This document shows positions 22,131 through 33,260 of a stretch of DNA of 64,000 bases, piece after piece (position 1 is the first letter of the stretch; every line of letters starts with the position of its first letter). Origin of the DNA: Callorhinus ursinus (lineage: Eukaryota > Chordata > Mammalia > Carnivora > Otariidae); contig NW_020312785.1 in assembly GCF_003265705.1 (NCBI RefSeq), positions 131,425,932 through 131,489,931 of the forward strand. Direction: 5' to 3'. A model generated the notes under the pieces. The model saw nothing but the letters and a program-made list of their open reading frames with translations. It was not told where the DNA came from and searched no databases. A program made the position numbers and the translations under genes.

Positions 22131-23094
22131 ATAAGCTTTTGTTTGGAGGGGGCAGAGCACCCAAAGAGGTGGTCCCAGACACCTGTACCATTATGCAAAG
22201 ATGTCTTCTTGCAGGAGTAGATTAGAGTAGAAAAATAAGACAAGAGTTGCCAGCATTAAGCCCATCCAAAAAGCTAATGTGAACACTGATAACTTGATAC
22301 CAAAAGATGAGTGACAAAAAGACAAAAACCTATAAAAATGGCAAATGTCTATGTTTGAAAAATTTGATAATCAGCTATTAGAAAAACTGGTCAAATGACA
22401 TAAAAATGAATCTAAGTTTGGGGTTATTTAATATTGGGATAAATTGTCAATAGACTTTGAATTATCATAATAATGACTAAAATCGATGTTCAGGGAAGCC
22501 ATTTCTATTGGTCAATGAAAGGTTAAATTAATTCAATACACACTATTAAAGAAGGCAGAGTATTTTATATAGAAAAATTGTATCCAAAGTTGCTAGAACA
22601 TATTTTAAATTATTGTTTAAAGGAATGATAAAGTCAGCCATGACTCATTCACTAAGAGCTCAGATAAAATTGTACTGCAGCATTAGTTATTTTTGAGGAG
22701 CTTAAAGAAACTTACAATGGTGTTAAGTCACATTACACACTTGGCAAACTTTTGATGGATTATGCTATCAGCATTATACTTATTTGTTTGATAGAAACTA
22801 TTGACCAATTTTGTTACACAATTTCATTAAAACACAGAACACCATAATGGTAGAAGCAGAAATCACATTCTTTGAATGACAGCTGGGTATGTCCTGAATT
22901 TTCTGACCGACTTGCTTTTGAATAGATTTATCTATTCACAAAACTTTAGAGACAGAAATTGGAATGTCTGAAACCAACGTCCTTATTTCTCCTGCATACC
23001 TTTTTTTCCCTACCTGAGATTGGGACCTGAGAATCACCCACAACTCATTCCTCCTCTTACACCCAAATGACCAGTCTCCTAGTATCATAAATAT
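22131..23094. other. Unassigned AT-rich non-coding
   Basis: No repeat recognised. The stretch at 22600-22860 is repeat-free, and I flag it in the findings as a possible conserved element. No coding frame of note. Confidence 0.4.
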
Positions 23095-23263
23095 GTCATC
23101 TGAGCAGCTTCTGAACCTTCCCCTAGTGTCTTCCTTCAGTCTTTCATGTTTCCTTGCCTGCCTATGGCTGGAATCCCTAACTCATGTTCAGACCTTCCTC
23201 TCTTCACACTCCATTGCCTTCTTCATTTTACCTCTAACATTATTTTCTTTTAAGACTCAAATC

Positions 23264-23473
23264 CAGGGTGCCTGGGTGGCTCAGTCAGTTAAGCGTCTGC
23301 CTTGGACTCTGGTTATGATATGATCCCAGGGTTCTGGGATTGAGCCCCACATTGAGCTCCCTGCTCAGTGGGGAGTCTGCTTCTCTTTCTCTCCCTCTGC
23401 TCCTCCCTGCACCAATATTCTCTCTAGTGTTCTCTCTCCCTCAAATAAATAAAACCTTAAAAAAAAAAAAAAC
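23264..23473 (+). mobile_element. Can-SINE, plus strand
   Basis: Head 'gggtgcctgggtggctcagt', then gattgagcc where the Pol III B box should read GATCGAGCC (a CpG-type change), pyrimidine tract, and an A run ending near 23473. Target duplication ctcaaatc at 23256-23263 and 23474-23481. Confidence 0.95.
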
Positions 23474-23860
23474 CTCAAATCTAATCACTTTACTTTCCCA
23501 CTTAAAAACTTCCAGGACTCCTAAAGGTTTATAATAATGAAAAGACAGAATCTCTTAATATGATCTAGAAAGCCCTTCACCACATTGCTCCTTTCCTGCC
23601 TATCTGAGTTTGTCTCCTGTCAGCTTTGCCCACGCGCACACTCTCCTCCATCCTCCTTCGCTCTTTCCTGACTGTGGACTTGCTTCTCTGTCTGCCTGGG
23701 ATGCCAGCCTCACATTCTTCTTTTCTGCTTGATATATTCCCATGAATCTTTTACTCTACTCAATTTTGATCCTGTTCAAGCATGTTTTTATTTGTATAGA
23801 TTTCCCCAAACCTCCAGGTAAAATTAGTTGTTCTAAATATCTTACTTTCCTAGCATTATC

Positions 23861-23944
23861 CATCTACCTATTTATCAATCATCTGTCTATCATCTATCTA
23901 TCTATCTATCATCTATCTATTCATCCATCCATCATCCGTCTACC
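23861..23944. repeat. (TCTA)n/(ATCC)n compound microsatellite
   Basis: Interrupted TCTA units passing into ATCC units, inside the L2. It creates an Ile/Tyr/Leu-rich repeat frame that is not coding. Confidence 0.9.
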
Positions 23945-24105
23945 TAACTTGTATTCTACCTCATAGCGTATACTACCTTTTAGATTCTATTTATAAATCT
24001 CTCCCTAGACCTGAAACTTTCCTTCATCTCCGTATCTTCAGCACACTGGTATAAGAACTTGTACTTGGTAGATTTTGAGTAAAATATCTTTTGAATGAAT
24101 TGATT

Positions 24106-26565
24106 GTTTTTTTCAGTGCTTTTGAATAGGGCAAGAAAATGCTTTCCCTTTCTGAAAGCTTTTTCCTGTCTTATGAGGGCTCAATTTTATTTTAAATTCT
24201 ATGTTTCAATTAAGAGTAAAAAGCATCCATGTTTCTTCATTCTCGACTTCCGATTATCATCAAGTGAGCTGACACTGCTGCTCTATTATTAACTATACTC
24301 CATAATTGGTCAGGAATTATACATTTTATTAACACAAGTTGCTGCACCTTTCCCGCAGCATGAATTATTAAGTGTTGAGTATTCATGACCCATATGGCCA
24401 AGAAAATTTATTTGGCATGCTTAGCAAAGTCAGCTTATGATCTTGAAGTAGGTTAGAATAGAGTTTGAATGAGTGAGGGGTATTAAAATATGTAACATAT
24501 CAGAGTTCATTTCCTAAAAGGAATCATGAGGCCCAAAATCTCATCAAGTTGTTCTAAATATAGTACCTAAATAATGTTACCTCTAGGTTTTTAAGTAGCA
24601 GGGCAAAATTAGAAACTGCAAATATTGGACAGTAAAAAAGTTTCTTTTTAGGTACTCATCCTGTACAAGCTAATTAAATTTACTCCAGGAAATTTCTGGC
24701 ATATGAAAGAGAACAAAGAGAAATAGGGCACATTTGCTAGATCTGGAATGATAACAAATACAAGTTTGTTAGATTAGGAAAATTCCATGGTATTGCTTTT
24801 TTAAGATTTTTCTATGAATTTTTAAATGTCTAGGGAGCAGGGTTATATAGTTTACATGTAGAAACTTTGTCTTTTTAAAAAATCCTCTCTGATATTCTTA
24901 ATCAAGTACATTTTTGTGTATTTTCTACTCATACTTTGTTATGTTTATTCCTAGGATTATTGGGTAGTTGGTTAGATGGATGGATAGGTGAACAGATATG
25001 CTTTAAATGGGATCTTTTCTTTTGTATTTTCAAATTCCTTGTGACAAGTGTAGCATATTCACAAAGTTTATTCACAGTAAGTCCACTTTTATGTAATGTA
25101 GATTTTTTAAAAGTACTTATATGACTCATCTGATCATCCTCAAAAGTCTAAACTTGTTTGCTTGTCATGGAAAAATAACTTTTAATCCTTTAAATTTACA
25201 AATTTGGTACATTCTGCTAGAAATAATAATCTTTTAAATGATGCTCTTAATTTCCAGATCTCTATCCTGGCTTCTTTCTAAAGTGACATCTGGGCCTATT
25301 GCCATGGGGGAAAGAAAGGTTATAGGGCTCTGTGAAGAGAATGGTCAGGATCCTCAAATATGTTCTCCTATGGTTTCATAGTTCTCAACGGTGATGGTGA
25401 TGTCTCTGTTATATCTGCTTGTTGTTCATCCTGCGGGCATTCCTTACTCAAGTCAGCCACTGGAACTTACCATCTGTCTCTCTCAGCTTGGTGAAGAAAT
25501 TTGATAACTCTCCCCTAGTGACTGGGCTGACATTTGGCTTGCACTGGCTTCCAAGTCTGTGCAGTATTTACCTCCACTTTTTAGGCCATGTCATTCCCTT
25601 CACTGTGGTGACTGCCAAAGCAAGGATAATGCCTTTCAAGATGGCTGCCTCTGATATTCTTCCAGGGCCTGAAGGAAGTTCTGAATCCTCCTGATGAAAC
25701 CTAGGAATCAGAAAAGCTAAACATTTGAGATTTTGCCCGTCAAATTTTGTTCAATGGTTGTGAAGATGGGAGATACTATTCTTGAAATTGGTTTCCTGAT
25801 TTCAGTGAGAATAATAGGATTCTGAGGAGAGAGACAGAGTCAAGTTGCCTGCAAAATACCAGACAGGAATAGTTCCAGAAAGTAGCAAAGCTGGACCAAT
25901 AATCAAAGTGAATTGACCCTCAGAGAATTTTGAAAGTGAGTAATAGATCATGGAGTCCTCAAGAACAAAATAAGAGGTGAGTCCATTCTACTCTTTCTTG
26001 GTCTGAATAACTCAAGGCAAAAATCTGAACAGAGAAGATGATTTGTATCAGTATACTTAATTAAGTGCCAACTGTGTCCCCTTAAAGAAGGACCATGTTA
26101 TAACATCTCAGGTTTGGAATATGATTCTCCAGCTATCCCCAAGAACACCTGAGATGATTCACTAATGGTGATTCTGACTTGGGGGGCAAGGGAGATATTT
26201 CCACTTTGGGAAAAATATTGCCTATTCATTTTGAATTAATACCTGGGAACCTTCTCTGGGAATGTTCTCTGGGAATGTCAATACTTCTGTGGTCCACTGG
26301 TCATTGGGAGGCTCATGAATGTCACATGATAAGTGGAATTTTTTTTCCCAAGTCTATCTCATGGTAGGTTCACCAATCCTGCAAATATTGTCCAAGTTTC
26401 TGAATATACATTTGGCAGAATTGTCACATTGACTCTCTGATTTATGAAGTAAGGGTTTTTATAGTATGAAGGAACAAATGAAAGCCCCTGGAGTGTTCGT
26501 TCCCAATAAAAATCGTAACCCAAAGTGATACTGTATCCATAAGAGAGTCATAAAAGTTAATACAA
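24106..26565. other. Unassigned non-coding, 2.5 kb
   Basis: No family I can name. Short GGAT-type repeats lie near 24975. A perfect tandem 13-bp duplication (ttctctgggaatg) lies at 26252-26277. The 25300-26400 part has the texture of an old ERV interior but I cannot support it. The 91-codon frame at 25419-25694 is unsupported. Confidence 0.4.
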
Positions 26566-26600
26566 TTATTTATTTATTTATTTACTTACTTACTTATTAT
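26566..26600. repeat. (TTTA)n/(TTAC)n microsatellite
   Basis: TTTA units changing to TTAC units, directly abutting the tail of the next SINE. Confidence 0.85.
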
Positions 26601-26605
26601 TTTTT

Positions 26606-26793
26606 AAAAGATTTTATTTATTTATTTGACAGAGAGAAAGAGAGAGAGCAAGCAGGGGGAGTGGTAGGCAGAGGGAGAGGTAGAAGCGGGCTCCCTGCTG
26701 AGCCCAATGCGGGACTTGATCCCAGGACCTTGGGATCATGACCTGAGCTGAAGGCAGCTGCTTAACAGACTGAGCCACCCAGGAGCCCCCCCC
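26606..26793 (-). mobile_element. Can-SINE, minus strand
   Basis: Tail 'aaagattttatttatttatt' reading in antisense, purine tract, 'gggatcatgacctgagctga', and head 'ctgagccacccaggagcccc'. No confident target duplication because both flanks are T/A-rich. Confidence 0.92.
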
Positions 26794-27097
26794 TCTTTTT
26801 TTAAAATTTTACTATAATACAATTTTTTAAAGATTTCAAAGATTAAGAGGCATGAAAGATACTTTCTATCACATCCTCATTTAAAGTCCATGCTTGGTCT
26901 CAGTTGAAAATAGATTTTTAAGAAAGACAGACTATTGAAAGGTTAATAGTGATTTTAATAATAACAATTGCTCCAGATGTTGTTCTTTTCCTTTTTTTAA
27001 TCCTGGAGGAAATTAACACATATCCTGGCATATGTGCTTTAGCCTAGTTGTTCTATTGACTTGTATTCCAGTTAGCTGTGTCAAGCCTGCTGTTAAA
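26794..27097. other. Unassigned AT-rich non-coding
   Basis: Nothing recognised between the SINE and the (AAAAC)n tract. Confidence 0.4.
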
Positions 27098-27147
27098 GCA
27101 AACAAATAAAAACAAAACAAAACAAAAACAAAAATGACAAAAAAATC
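27098..27147. repeat. (AAAAC)n tract
   Basis: Imperfect AAAAC/AAAC units at the 3' edge of the antisense L1 fragment that follows. Confidence 0.85.
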
Positions 27148-28130
27148 TATTGAGTTCTTATTTTTAGTTGCTGTATTTTTAATTTCTAGAGTTCCCATTT
27201 AATTCTTTTTAAAATAAATTTCATTTAGCTCATGAAATCCTCCAGAATGTATTAACCAGAGATAATCTTAAACTATATGGCTAATTACTAATAACTGGGT
27301 CACCTGTGGGTCTATTCTATTGTCTATATTTTTTTCTCTTGGTCTTATTTCTTGATACGCCTCATAATTTTTTTACTGAAGTCTATATTTTGTGTATGAA
27401 AAAATGTGGACACTCTGGATGATGAAGCAGATCAACTTAATCCAATATAGGAGTGAACTGACTCAGGCTAGGTCTTAGGAAGGCTCAGTCTTTGAGTTCC
27501 TCTTATTTTTAGGGTGTAGCCCTCTAGGGTTTTCAACTGAAAGCCTAGTATTGACTCTTTGGGAAGCAAGTCCCAAATTCCAACTTTAATCTGGTCAGCA
27601 TCATAAGACTGCCAGAAACTGCTCTCTGAATGTCTTGGGCTTTCAGCGTGGAATTTTAGCCTCTGAGCCTGGACAGCTTGAGAATTCAGTAAATGTCTTT
27701 GGGGGAAACAATTAAGTAAGTAAAACAATTAAGTTTTACTTGTCTCTGGGATCTTGGCTTTTGTAATGTTGACTGCCTTGCCAGCTGTACATTCTACGTT
27801 TTTCCCCCCAATCCTGTGAGATTGCTAAAGCCTTGCTGATTTTCTGCTTCTTTGCAGCATTTATCTGCTTATACTCCTGATCTTTTGTTTCTGTGCCATT
27901 AATCAGCCTGTGTCCCAAAGGGAAAAGCAACATGTAGAGTATCAGCTCATCTCTTGGGGTTTCCTCCTCTCTGGCCTCACGTTTAAGGCCTGGCTGCCTC
28001 CGAAGCTCTACAATAACTTCATAAAACTGTATCCTGTATTGTGGTCTGATATCTCTAATCCGTGCTAGCGTCATTTTGCTTTCCCACACTACTTCATCAT
28101 AGGGAGTTGCAGAAGTTCTCATTTAGTCTA
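27148..28130 (-). mobile_element. Old L1 5' UTR and ORF1 start, antisense
   Basis: On the minus strand, 27148-27430 follows the old L1 sequence around the start of ORF1. The short frame beginning near 27198 reads MGTLEIKNTATKNKNSID, an eroded L1 ORF1 coiled-coil-like segment. 27430-28130 lies upstream and is read as the 5' UTR. It holds a 128-codon frame (27736-28122) and an 86-codon frame (27468-27728) in another phase. Neither matches a protein I know. Confidence 0.55.
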
Positions 28131-28160
28131 AAGTGAGGTTATGAGCTTTTAAAAACAACC

Positions 28161-28193
28161 TAAAAAAAAAAAAAAACAAAAACAAGAACAAAA
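28161..28193. repeat. A-rich tract
   Basis: A14 followed by AAAAC-like units. No adjacent retro-element body recognised on either side. Confidence 0.8.
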
Positions 28194-28329
28194 CCTGTAT
28201 GATTTTCAAGTGACGTCCAACTTGAAATATACTTTTTTTTGTTGTTTTCCATATTATATGGGGCCAATTTTAACTATGTATATATTTATTAAGAAATTAA
28301 TTTTCACAGACTTTCAAATCAGCATGCAT

Positions 28330-28800
28330 AGTTGAATGGACTTATCCCTTATAATTCTATTACTTTCCTTTTTATCTGCAGTTATTTTCCACTTTCTTAT
28401 TGTTAATATTTACATTTGGACCTTCTTTTATAGCTTAAGTTATTTAGTTATTTATTTTCCAAATATCAGCCCTTGGATTCATTTATTATCTTTATTTTTT
28501 CTAATTTATATTTTCTAATTTTTAGCTTTGTTAAGTCAATTCTTCTGCTTTAGTTTTACCTACTTGTTTTCTATAATTGTTTTAATTGAATATTAATTTA
28601 TTTTTATTATTTCTTATTAATTAATATGAGTACTTAAGGCTATGGATTTTCCTCCAAACATGGATATAGCTATGTTCCATAAGTACTGATGTGTAGTAGT
28701 TTTAATTTTCACTATTTTCTCCAAAATTTGAAATTGTGGTTATTTGGCCCTCAGTAATCTGTCCAGTGAGTTTACATTAAGGATAATATTGAATGATTTA
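28330..28800 (-). mobile_element. Old L1 ORF2 fragment, antisense
   Basis: 'gagtacttaaggctatggat' near 28628 and the preceding T-rich run 'tttttattatttcttattaa' match antisense L1 ORF2, in the segment encoding the Arg/Glu-Gly-Lys-Phe-type block. It is separate from the L1 5' end at 27148-28130, because ORF2 cannot precede the 5' UTR in a single element. Confidence 0.65.
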
Positions 28801-28974
28801 TGAATAATGTCTTGTTTTACTGGAGCTTTGAACAGGGAATAGTTTCCATAATTTTGTGAAACAAAAATTAGTCCAATTTTTGAGTAGACAAGGGATCCAG
28901 AATGACACTGCTAAGAAGATTCTGGGTTTTATTTTAGGTGTCCTTAGAAAATTTGGTTCAGGCCAACATTTAAA

Positions 28975-29175
28975 TTTTTCTTTTTAGATTTTATTTATTT
29001 ATTTGAGAGAGAGAGAGAGACAGAGATAGTGAGAGAGAGCACAAGTGGGGAGGAGAGGGAGAAGCAGGCTCCCCGCTGAGCAGGGAGCCCGATGTGGGGC
29101 TCGATCCCAGGACCCTGGGATCATGACCTGAGCCGAAGGGCAGACGCTTAACCGACTGAGCCACCCAGGTGCCCC
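28975..29175 (-). mobile_element. Can-SINE, minus strand
   Basis: Complete antisense element: T/A tail, (GA)n tract at 29004-29017, 'gctcgatcccaggaccctgg' with an intact B-box complement, head 'ctgagccacccaggtgcccc'. 16-bp target duplication caggccaacatttaaa at 28959-28974 and 29176-29191. Well-preserved CpGs suggest relative youth. Confidence 0.97.
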
Positions 29176-29191
29176 CAGGCCAACATTTAAA

Positions 29192-30784
29192 AAAATAATT
29201 GTGTAATTTTGGTTTTATTTTCTCTTTTGTCATAGCTGTGCTGAGAACTGGCCACGGCTATCCAGGCATTGGCCCATTGTAGCTAGTCAAGTGAGCTTCA
29301 GTTCTTCTGGAAATCTCAGTAGCTTTTGTCTTCAAAAATTAGTGATAAATACGGATTTGAGTTGTAAGTCATCTTTGTTTCTCACTATTGTTTAGGCCTT
29401 GTCCCTCAGTGACTTACAGATCCCTGGAGTAAATGTTAATTAACATATTTTGCAGAAAGGAACACAGATTTCTTTGAAAGGAAGGAGTGGAGGTCACAGA
29501 GGGACTCTGAGCCCCTGAGATGTTGCTTGATTTCCCATTAAGTGATTTGCCACTATAGTTCTTCACTTTCCTTCTTCCTACCAGAATTTTCCATGTGTTT
29601 TTAGCTTTTAGTATTACCCAAGGTGATTCTGGTTGATAACATGTTAAATAACATTATTTTTCTTCTATGTTGTCTGCTATGGAGGCCATGGTGTTGGAAT
29701 AAAAAACAGTTGCCTGAAAGTAAAACAAAAGAAAAAATAGGTCAAATGACTTATTTTTATCCAGAGGGCAAATGAAAATATTTGCTGCCTTAATGTAATC
29801 CATCTATAATTGACACTGGGGTGAAGGGCATTTGGGGCAAGTCCAAGGTCATTTCATTTTGGACACTTTTCCACTGGGGCAATTGTTGATTACTCACTTT
29901 CTGAAGCTTGTTTGGTCAGAGCCATGGTCAATGCTATCACAAGGAATGAGCCTGAGAACAGAGTCCTTGGAAAAACAAATCTCTCTTTTTTAAAGCTATT
30001 TGCACATTTAGATAGTCTATCAGTCATTACACTAATTCCTGAAGAAATCAAATAAGACAACCATTCAATTTACTCTTTAATTTACTCATCAAAGCACTCA
30101 GGAAGAGGCTAAAGGGGATCACTGGGTCTGCAGGGAACAGGAAATCACAGGGTAAAAGAAGCAAAGTGATTCTACTCATCAGGAATGTGTCATTGGCTGT
30201 TTCAAGATTTTTGTAACAAAAATGAGTTCTGTTGCGAGTTTAGGATAGATGTAAGATCTTGTTGACACAGAAGTAACTTCTGGAGGCCCTAGAACAGTCA
30301 CCAGTTAGACTGCTTTCCTTCCGTTTAATTTCTTGGGCCAATCCTTATGAAATTATATACTATGTGTTAAAAAGTTAAGAAGCATACAGGATTATGACAA
30401 ACATAGAGGAGGTTGAAATAGCTTATTGGTAAACAGTAGAGATTGCCTTTCTACTTCTATCTAACATTAAAAAATAAAAGAGACTTTAAGAAGAACTGCC
30501 AAATTCTGGTAAAGACTCATCATTTATACCTTGGTTTTTCCATTTTCTTGTTCGGTCCTTGTCACTCTGGAATTTGACAGATTCCAAATGCAAGAGGGGT
30601 AGGGACAGAGGTAAAATGGTTTAAGGGGAATGTACACAGTTGAAGAGTTCTGATCCAGACTCTTGGAAAGAAAATCTTTTCCTTTGCATGCAATGCAATT
30701 TGCTTATTCCCTGTCTATCTCTTTCTCCCCCCCTGCTCCATTGCCTCTTGTTTACTGGACAGTTTCTTTTCTGCATATGAAATT
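29192..30784. other. Unassigned non-coding, 1.6 kb
   Basis: No repeat, exon or RNA gene recognised on either strand. One of the longer repeat-free blocks. Confidence 0.4.
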
Positions 30785-30900
30785 CCTAGAAGTAGAGGGT
30801 AAGCTTCTAGAGGGCATGCACTGATAGATTTCATTCTTTCCCATTCTCCTCTCCTCCCTCCACACCACATTATATACCTAGTGTGAAGTATGAGCATTAC
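30785..30900 (+). mobile_element. Possible L2 3' fragment
   Basis: 'agaggg taagcttctagaggg' style wording around 30795-30815 resembles the L2 tail phrase for 'length of counts, leading to agggcagg'. Weak and diverged. Confidence 0.35.
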
Positions 30901-32054
30901 TTTTTCAGACAATGCTCAGATAACATAGGACCTTTACGTCCAAATGCATATTTTGCCTTTCACTGTGATTTTTGGCAGTGCTACAAGTATTAGAGTAATG
31001 ATGGCCATACTGAAATACTTTTGAATGCTCCACTTTGTGAACTTTCTTGAGCTCGGATAGCAGAGTTTTGCACAATCCTTTTAAGTAGCAAAAATCTTCA
31101 TTGACTCAATATATATTTATAGTGAAACTACTCTGAACTTGCACTTACATGGAATACAGATATCATCTCCACTGCCTACAGCCACCCTAAAGAACCCGGG
31201 TCATAATTTCCAGTATACTCAGCACTTGTTATTACACTGAAGTGGATCTGTTCTCTCCCACATGCCTGTCCTTACAGCTTGTTTAACACAAAGTTCTCTT
31301 AACCTATCTGTTAAACCGATGTATTCTGTAACACATATCAAGCACACAATAATGTACAGATGCTAAGAAATCCCAGGCAACCTCAGTATGGTGACAATGA
31401 TTGCCTTCCATTACTTTAACTTATTCCTGGCTCCCTATCTTAGGAGGTGTGCAGATTCTTCCTGATTTTATTAAACTCTGCCCATTTTGGTCTTTAAGAC
31501 TTTTGTGAGGCATTTCCCCCTGGGAGACTTTGCCTAATCCCTGCCCAACAGCACATGTTTATTTTTAAAAAGAAACAACAACAACAATAACAAAAATCAC
31601 ACAGATTCATCTCAGCCAAACCATCACTGTGTTGACTTTCTGCAATAGTCACCATAGCTTCAGTCTGTCTCCCATTCTCTCTCTCTCTCTTTGTCTGTCT
31701 GTCTGTCTCTTTCCCTCTCTTCTCTCTTTCTCTTATTGAAATGTCTGAGAAGAGAAAAAGGATTTTTGGTTGGGGAAGAGCCAGGTAGGGATCCAAAGGT
31801 GACTGCTTTCTAAAGTCAGGCCCAAAGAATCCCTCCTTTGTTCTCCTGGGTTACACAAAATAATTAATGAGAGAGCTGTCTCCCAGCAAAGGATATTTTT
31901 TTCTAAAATGGATTTGATTTTGGAAACCAATTAAATGTCATTAAAGGCCAAATCTAAAGAATAGTTTAGGTGACTGGGCTGAGTAATTCCATCTTGTAGT
32001 TGGTTTGTTTTGTGTCTAAAATGCATTTACTCAATAATATATGTATTTTTGACC
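30901..32054. other. Unassigned non-coding with simple repeats
   Basis: Holds an (AAC)n at 31570-31592 and a compound (CT)n/(TCTG)n block at 31673-31735. A 100-codon minus frame (31494-31796) is mostly Arg/Glu-rich translation of that block and is not a gene. Confidence 0.45.
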
Positions 32055-32140
32055 CAGGCTAGATATAGAGTAGTAAACAAATAAAACCTGACATCTTTAC
32101 TTATGGAATTTATAATTAACAGAATATACACTAAACATGC
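32055..32140 (-). mobile_element. L2 3' fragment, antisense
   Basis: 'gagtagtaaacaaataaaac' then 'tctttacttatggaatttat' follows the antisense L2 tail at reduced identity. Confidence 0.45.
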
Positions 32141-32596
32141 AACTCAAAGTTTGTTACTACCCTCAATGGCTTTTACTTTCCCTATGAGGAATATCATGTT
32201 TTCCATGTCTTTTGCTAAACAATTATTTATTGAACTAGTGGTCCTGATGCCTTCTAATTGACTTTGATTTATCCACTTCCACTAGTTTTGAAAGATAATT
32301 CAGATAAAACAAGACTCTATTTAAGTAGAATTATTGCTTTGGGGTTTAGCTATAGCTTTGTAAAGTAATGGTGTTTTATTGTCCTTAATGACGATAACTG
32401 GTAGGAAAGCAGGAAGAGGGGCAGGAACGATTAAATCTCTGCTTGTGGACATTTGCAAATTGGTGTGATTTACCTGGGCGCATAGTTGCTCTTTCACTTA
32501 TAATTTTTAGGGAGAGATGAAGGAGGGGGAAGAGAGAATATTAGGGGCAATGGGAATTACATTGGCTGTTTGGTTATTTTAATACTTTGCTATTTG
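32141..32596. other. Unassigned non-coding
   Basis: Nothing recognised. A purine-rich stretch lies at 32505-32545. Confidence 0.4.
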
Positions 32597-32606
32597 GTGG
32601 AGTATT

Positions 32607-32780
32607 TTTTTAAAGGTTTTATTTATTTATTTGACAGACAGAGAGCATGCGAGTGCACAAGCAGGGGGAGCAGCAGGCAGAGGGAGAAGCAGGCTCCCCG
32701 CTGAGCAAGGTGCCCAAGGCAGGACTTGATCCCAGGACCCTGGGATCATGACCTGAGCCGAACCACTTATGCGTCCCAAA
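32607..32780 (-). mobile_element. Can-SINE, minus strand, head damaged
   Basis: Tail, purine tract and 'gggatcatgacctgagccga' are normal. After gagccga the usual head (about 25 bases, including the A box) is replaced by a short accacttatgcgtccc. Target duplication gtggagtatt (32597-32606) versus gtagagtatt, the second copy beginning about 32781. Internal deletion likely occurred after or at insertion. Confidence 0.9.
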
Positions 32781-32824
32781 GTAGAGTATTATTTGATTGA
32801 TTAGCAGAAGTATTTTCAGACCTG

Positions 32825-33260
32825 TGCTAGTTTGGATTCTCTAGGAAGCTGACACTGAGTTAACAGCACGAGGTTTATTTAGGGGGGAGAGGGTTGTGAA
32901 AGATATTTGTGCAAAACAAAGGGGGGGCAGGGTGGTACAGGGAGAGCCTCAGGCCATGATACAGATCTGACAAAGATTCAGCGAAGTGTCAGCGCCGTGG
33001 GGAGAGCTCCACAGCAGAGATCACTGTTAAGGAGAGTCCTCTTTTGAGGAAATAGCCAAGCCCTAACCAGACACTATGATCAGTCATTGGCTGGAAGGTC
33101 TGCAAGAAGTTCAAAGCCTTGGCACAAGATCCTGTAGGCGCCACAGCTAGAGGCTGTCAGCTAACCTCCCTGGCTGCACTGAATGGAAAAGTCTTTCTTG
33201 AAGGAGCACTGAGCAGTATGCTCCATGGCTGCCACAGTCCCCCAGCATGTCCTTCAGCTT
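32825..33260 (+). repeat. Possible ancient LTR-like repeat
   Basis: 'ctagtttggattctctagga' and 'gaggtttatttaggggggag' recall a mammalian LTR-type repeat read in one orientation, but I cannot name the family. Covers the start of a 65-codon frame that I do not support. Confidence 0.35.

Larger units (their letters stand above)
23095..24105 (+). mobile_element. L2 3' end, interrupted
   Basis: One L2 in three pieces. Typical phrases are 'aatcactttactttcccact', 'ctagaaagcccttcaccaca', 'tgcctgggatgccagcctca', then 'ctagacctgaaactttcctt' and 'ggtagattttgagtaaaata' at the tail. A Can-SINE (23264-23473) and a tetranucleotide block (23861-23944) interrupt it. Confidence 0.75.

Noticed and set aside
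23861..23944. CRISPR-like regular repeats
   Set aside because: Tetranucleotide microsatellite with no spacer structure, in a mammalian genome.
25300..26400. Old endogenous retrovirus interior
   Set aside because: Only a vague resemblance; no frame, LTR pair or motif supports it.
28991..29233. 80-codon minus frame with a Ser-Leu repeat tail
   Set aside because: Translation of a Can-SINE and its (CT)n tract.
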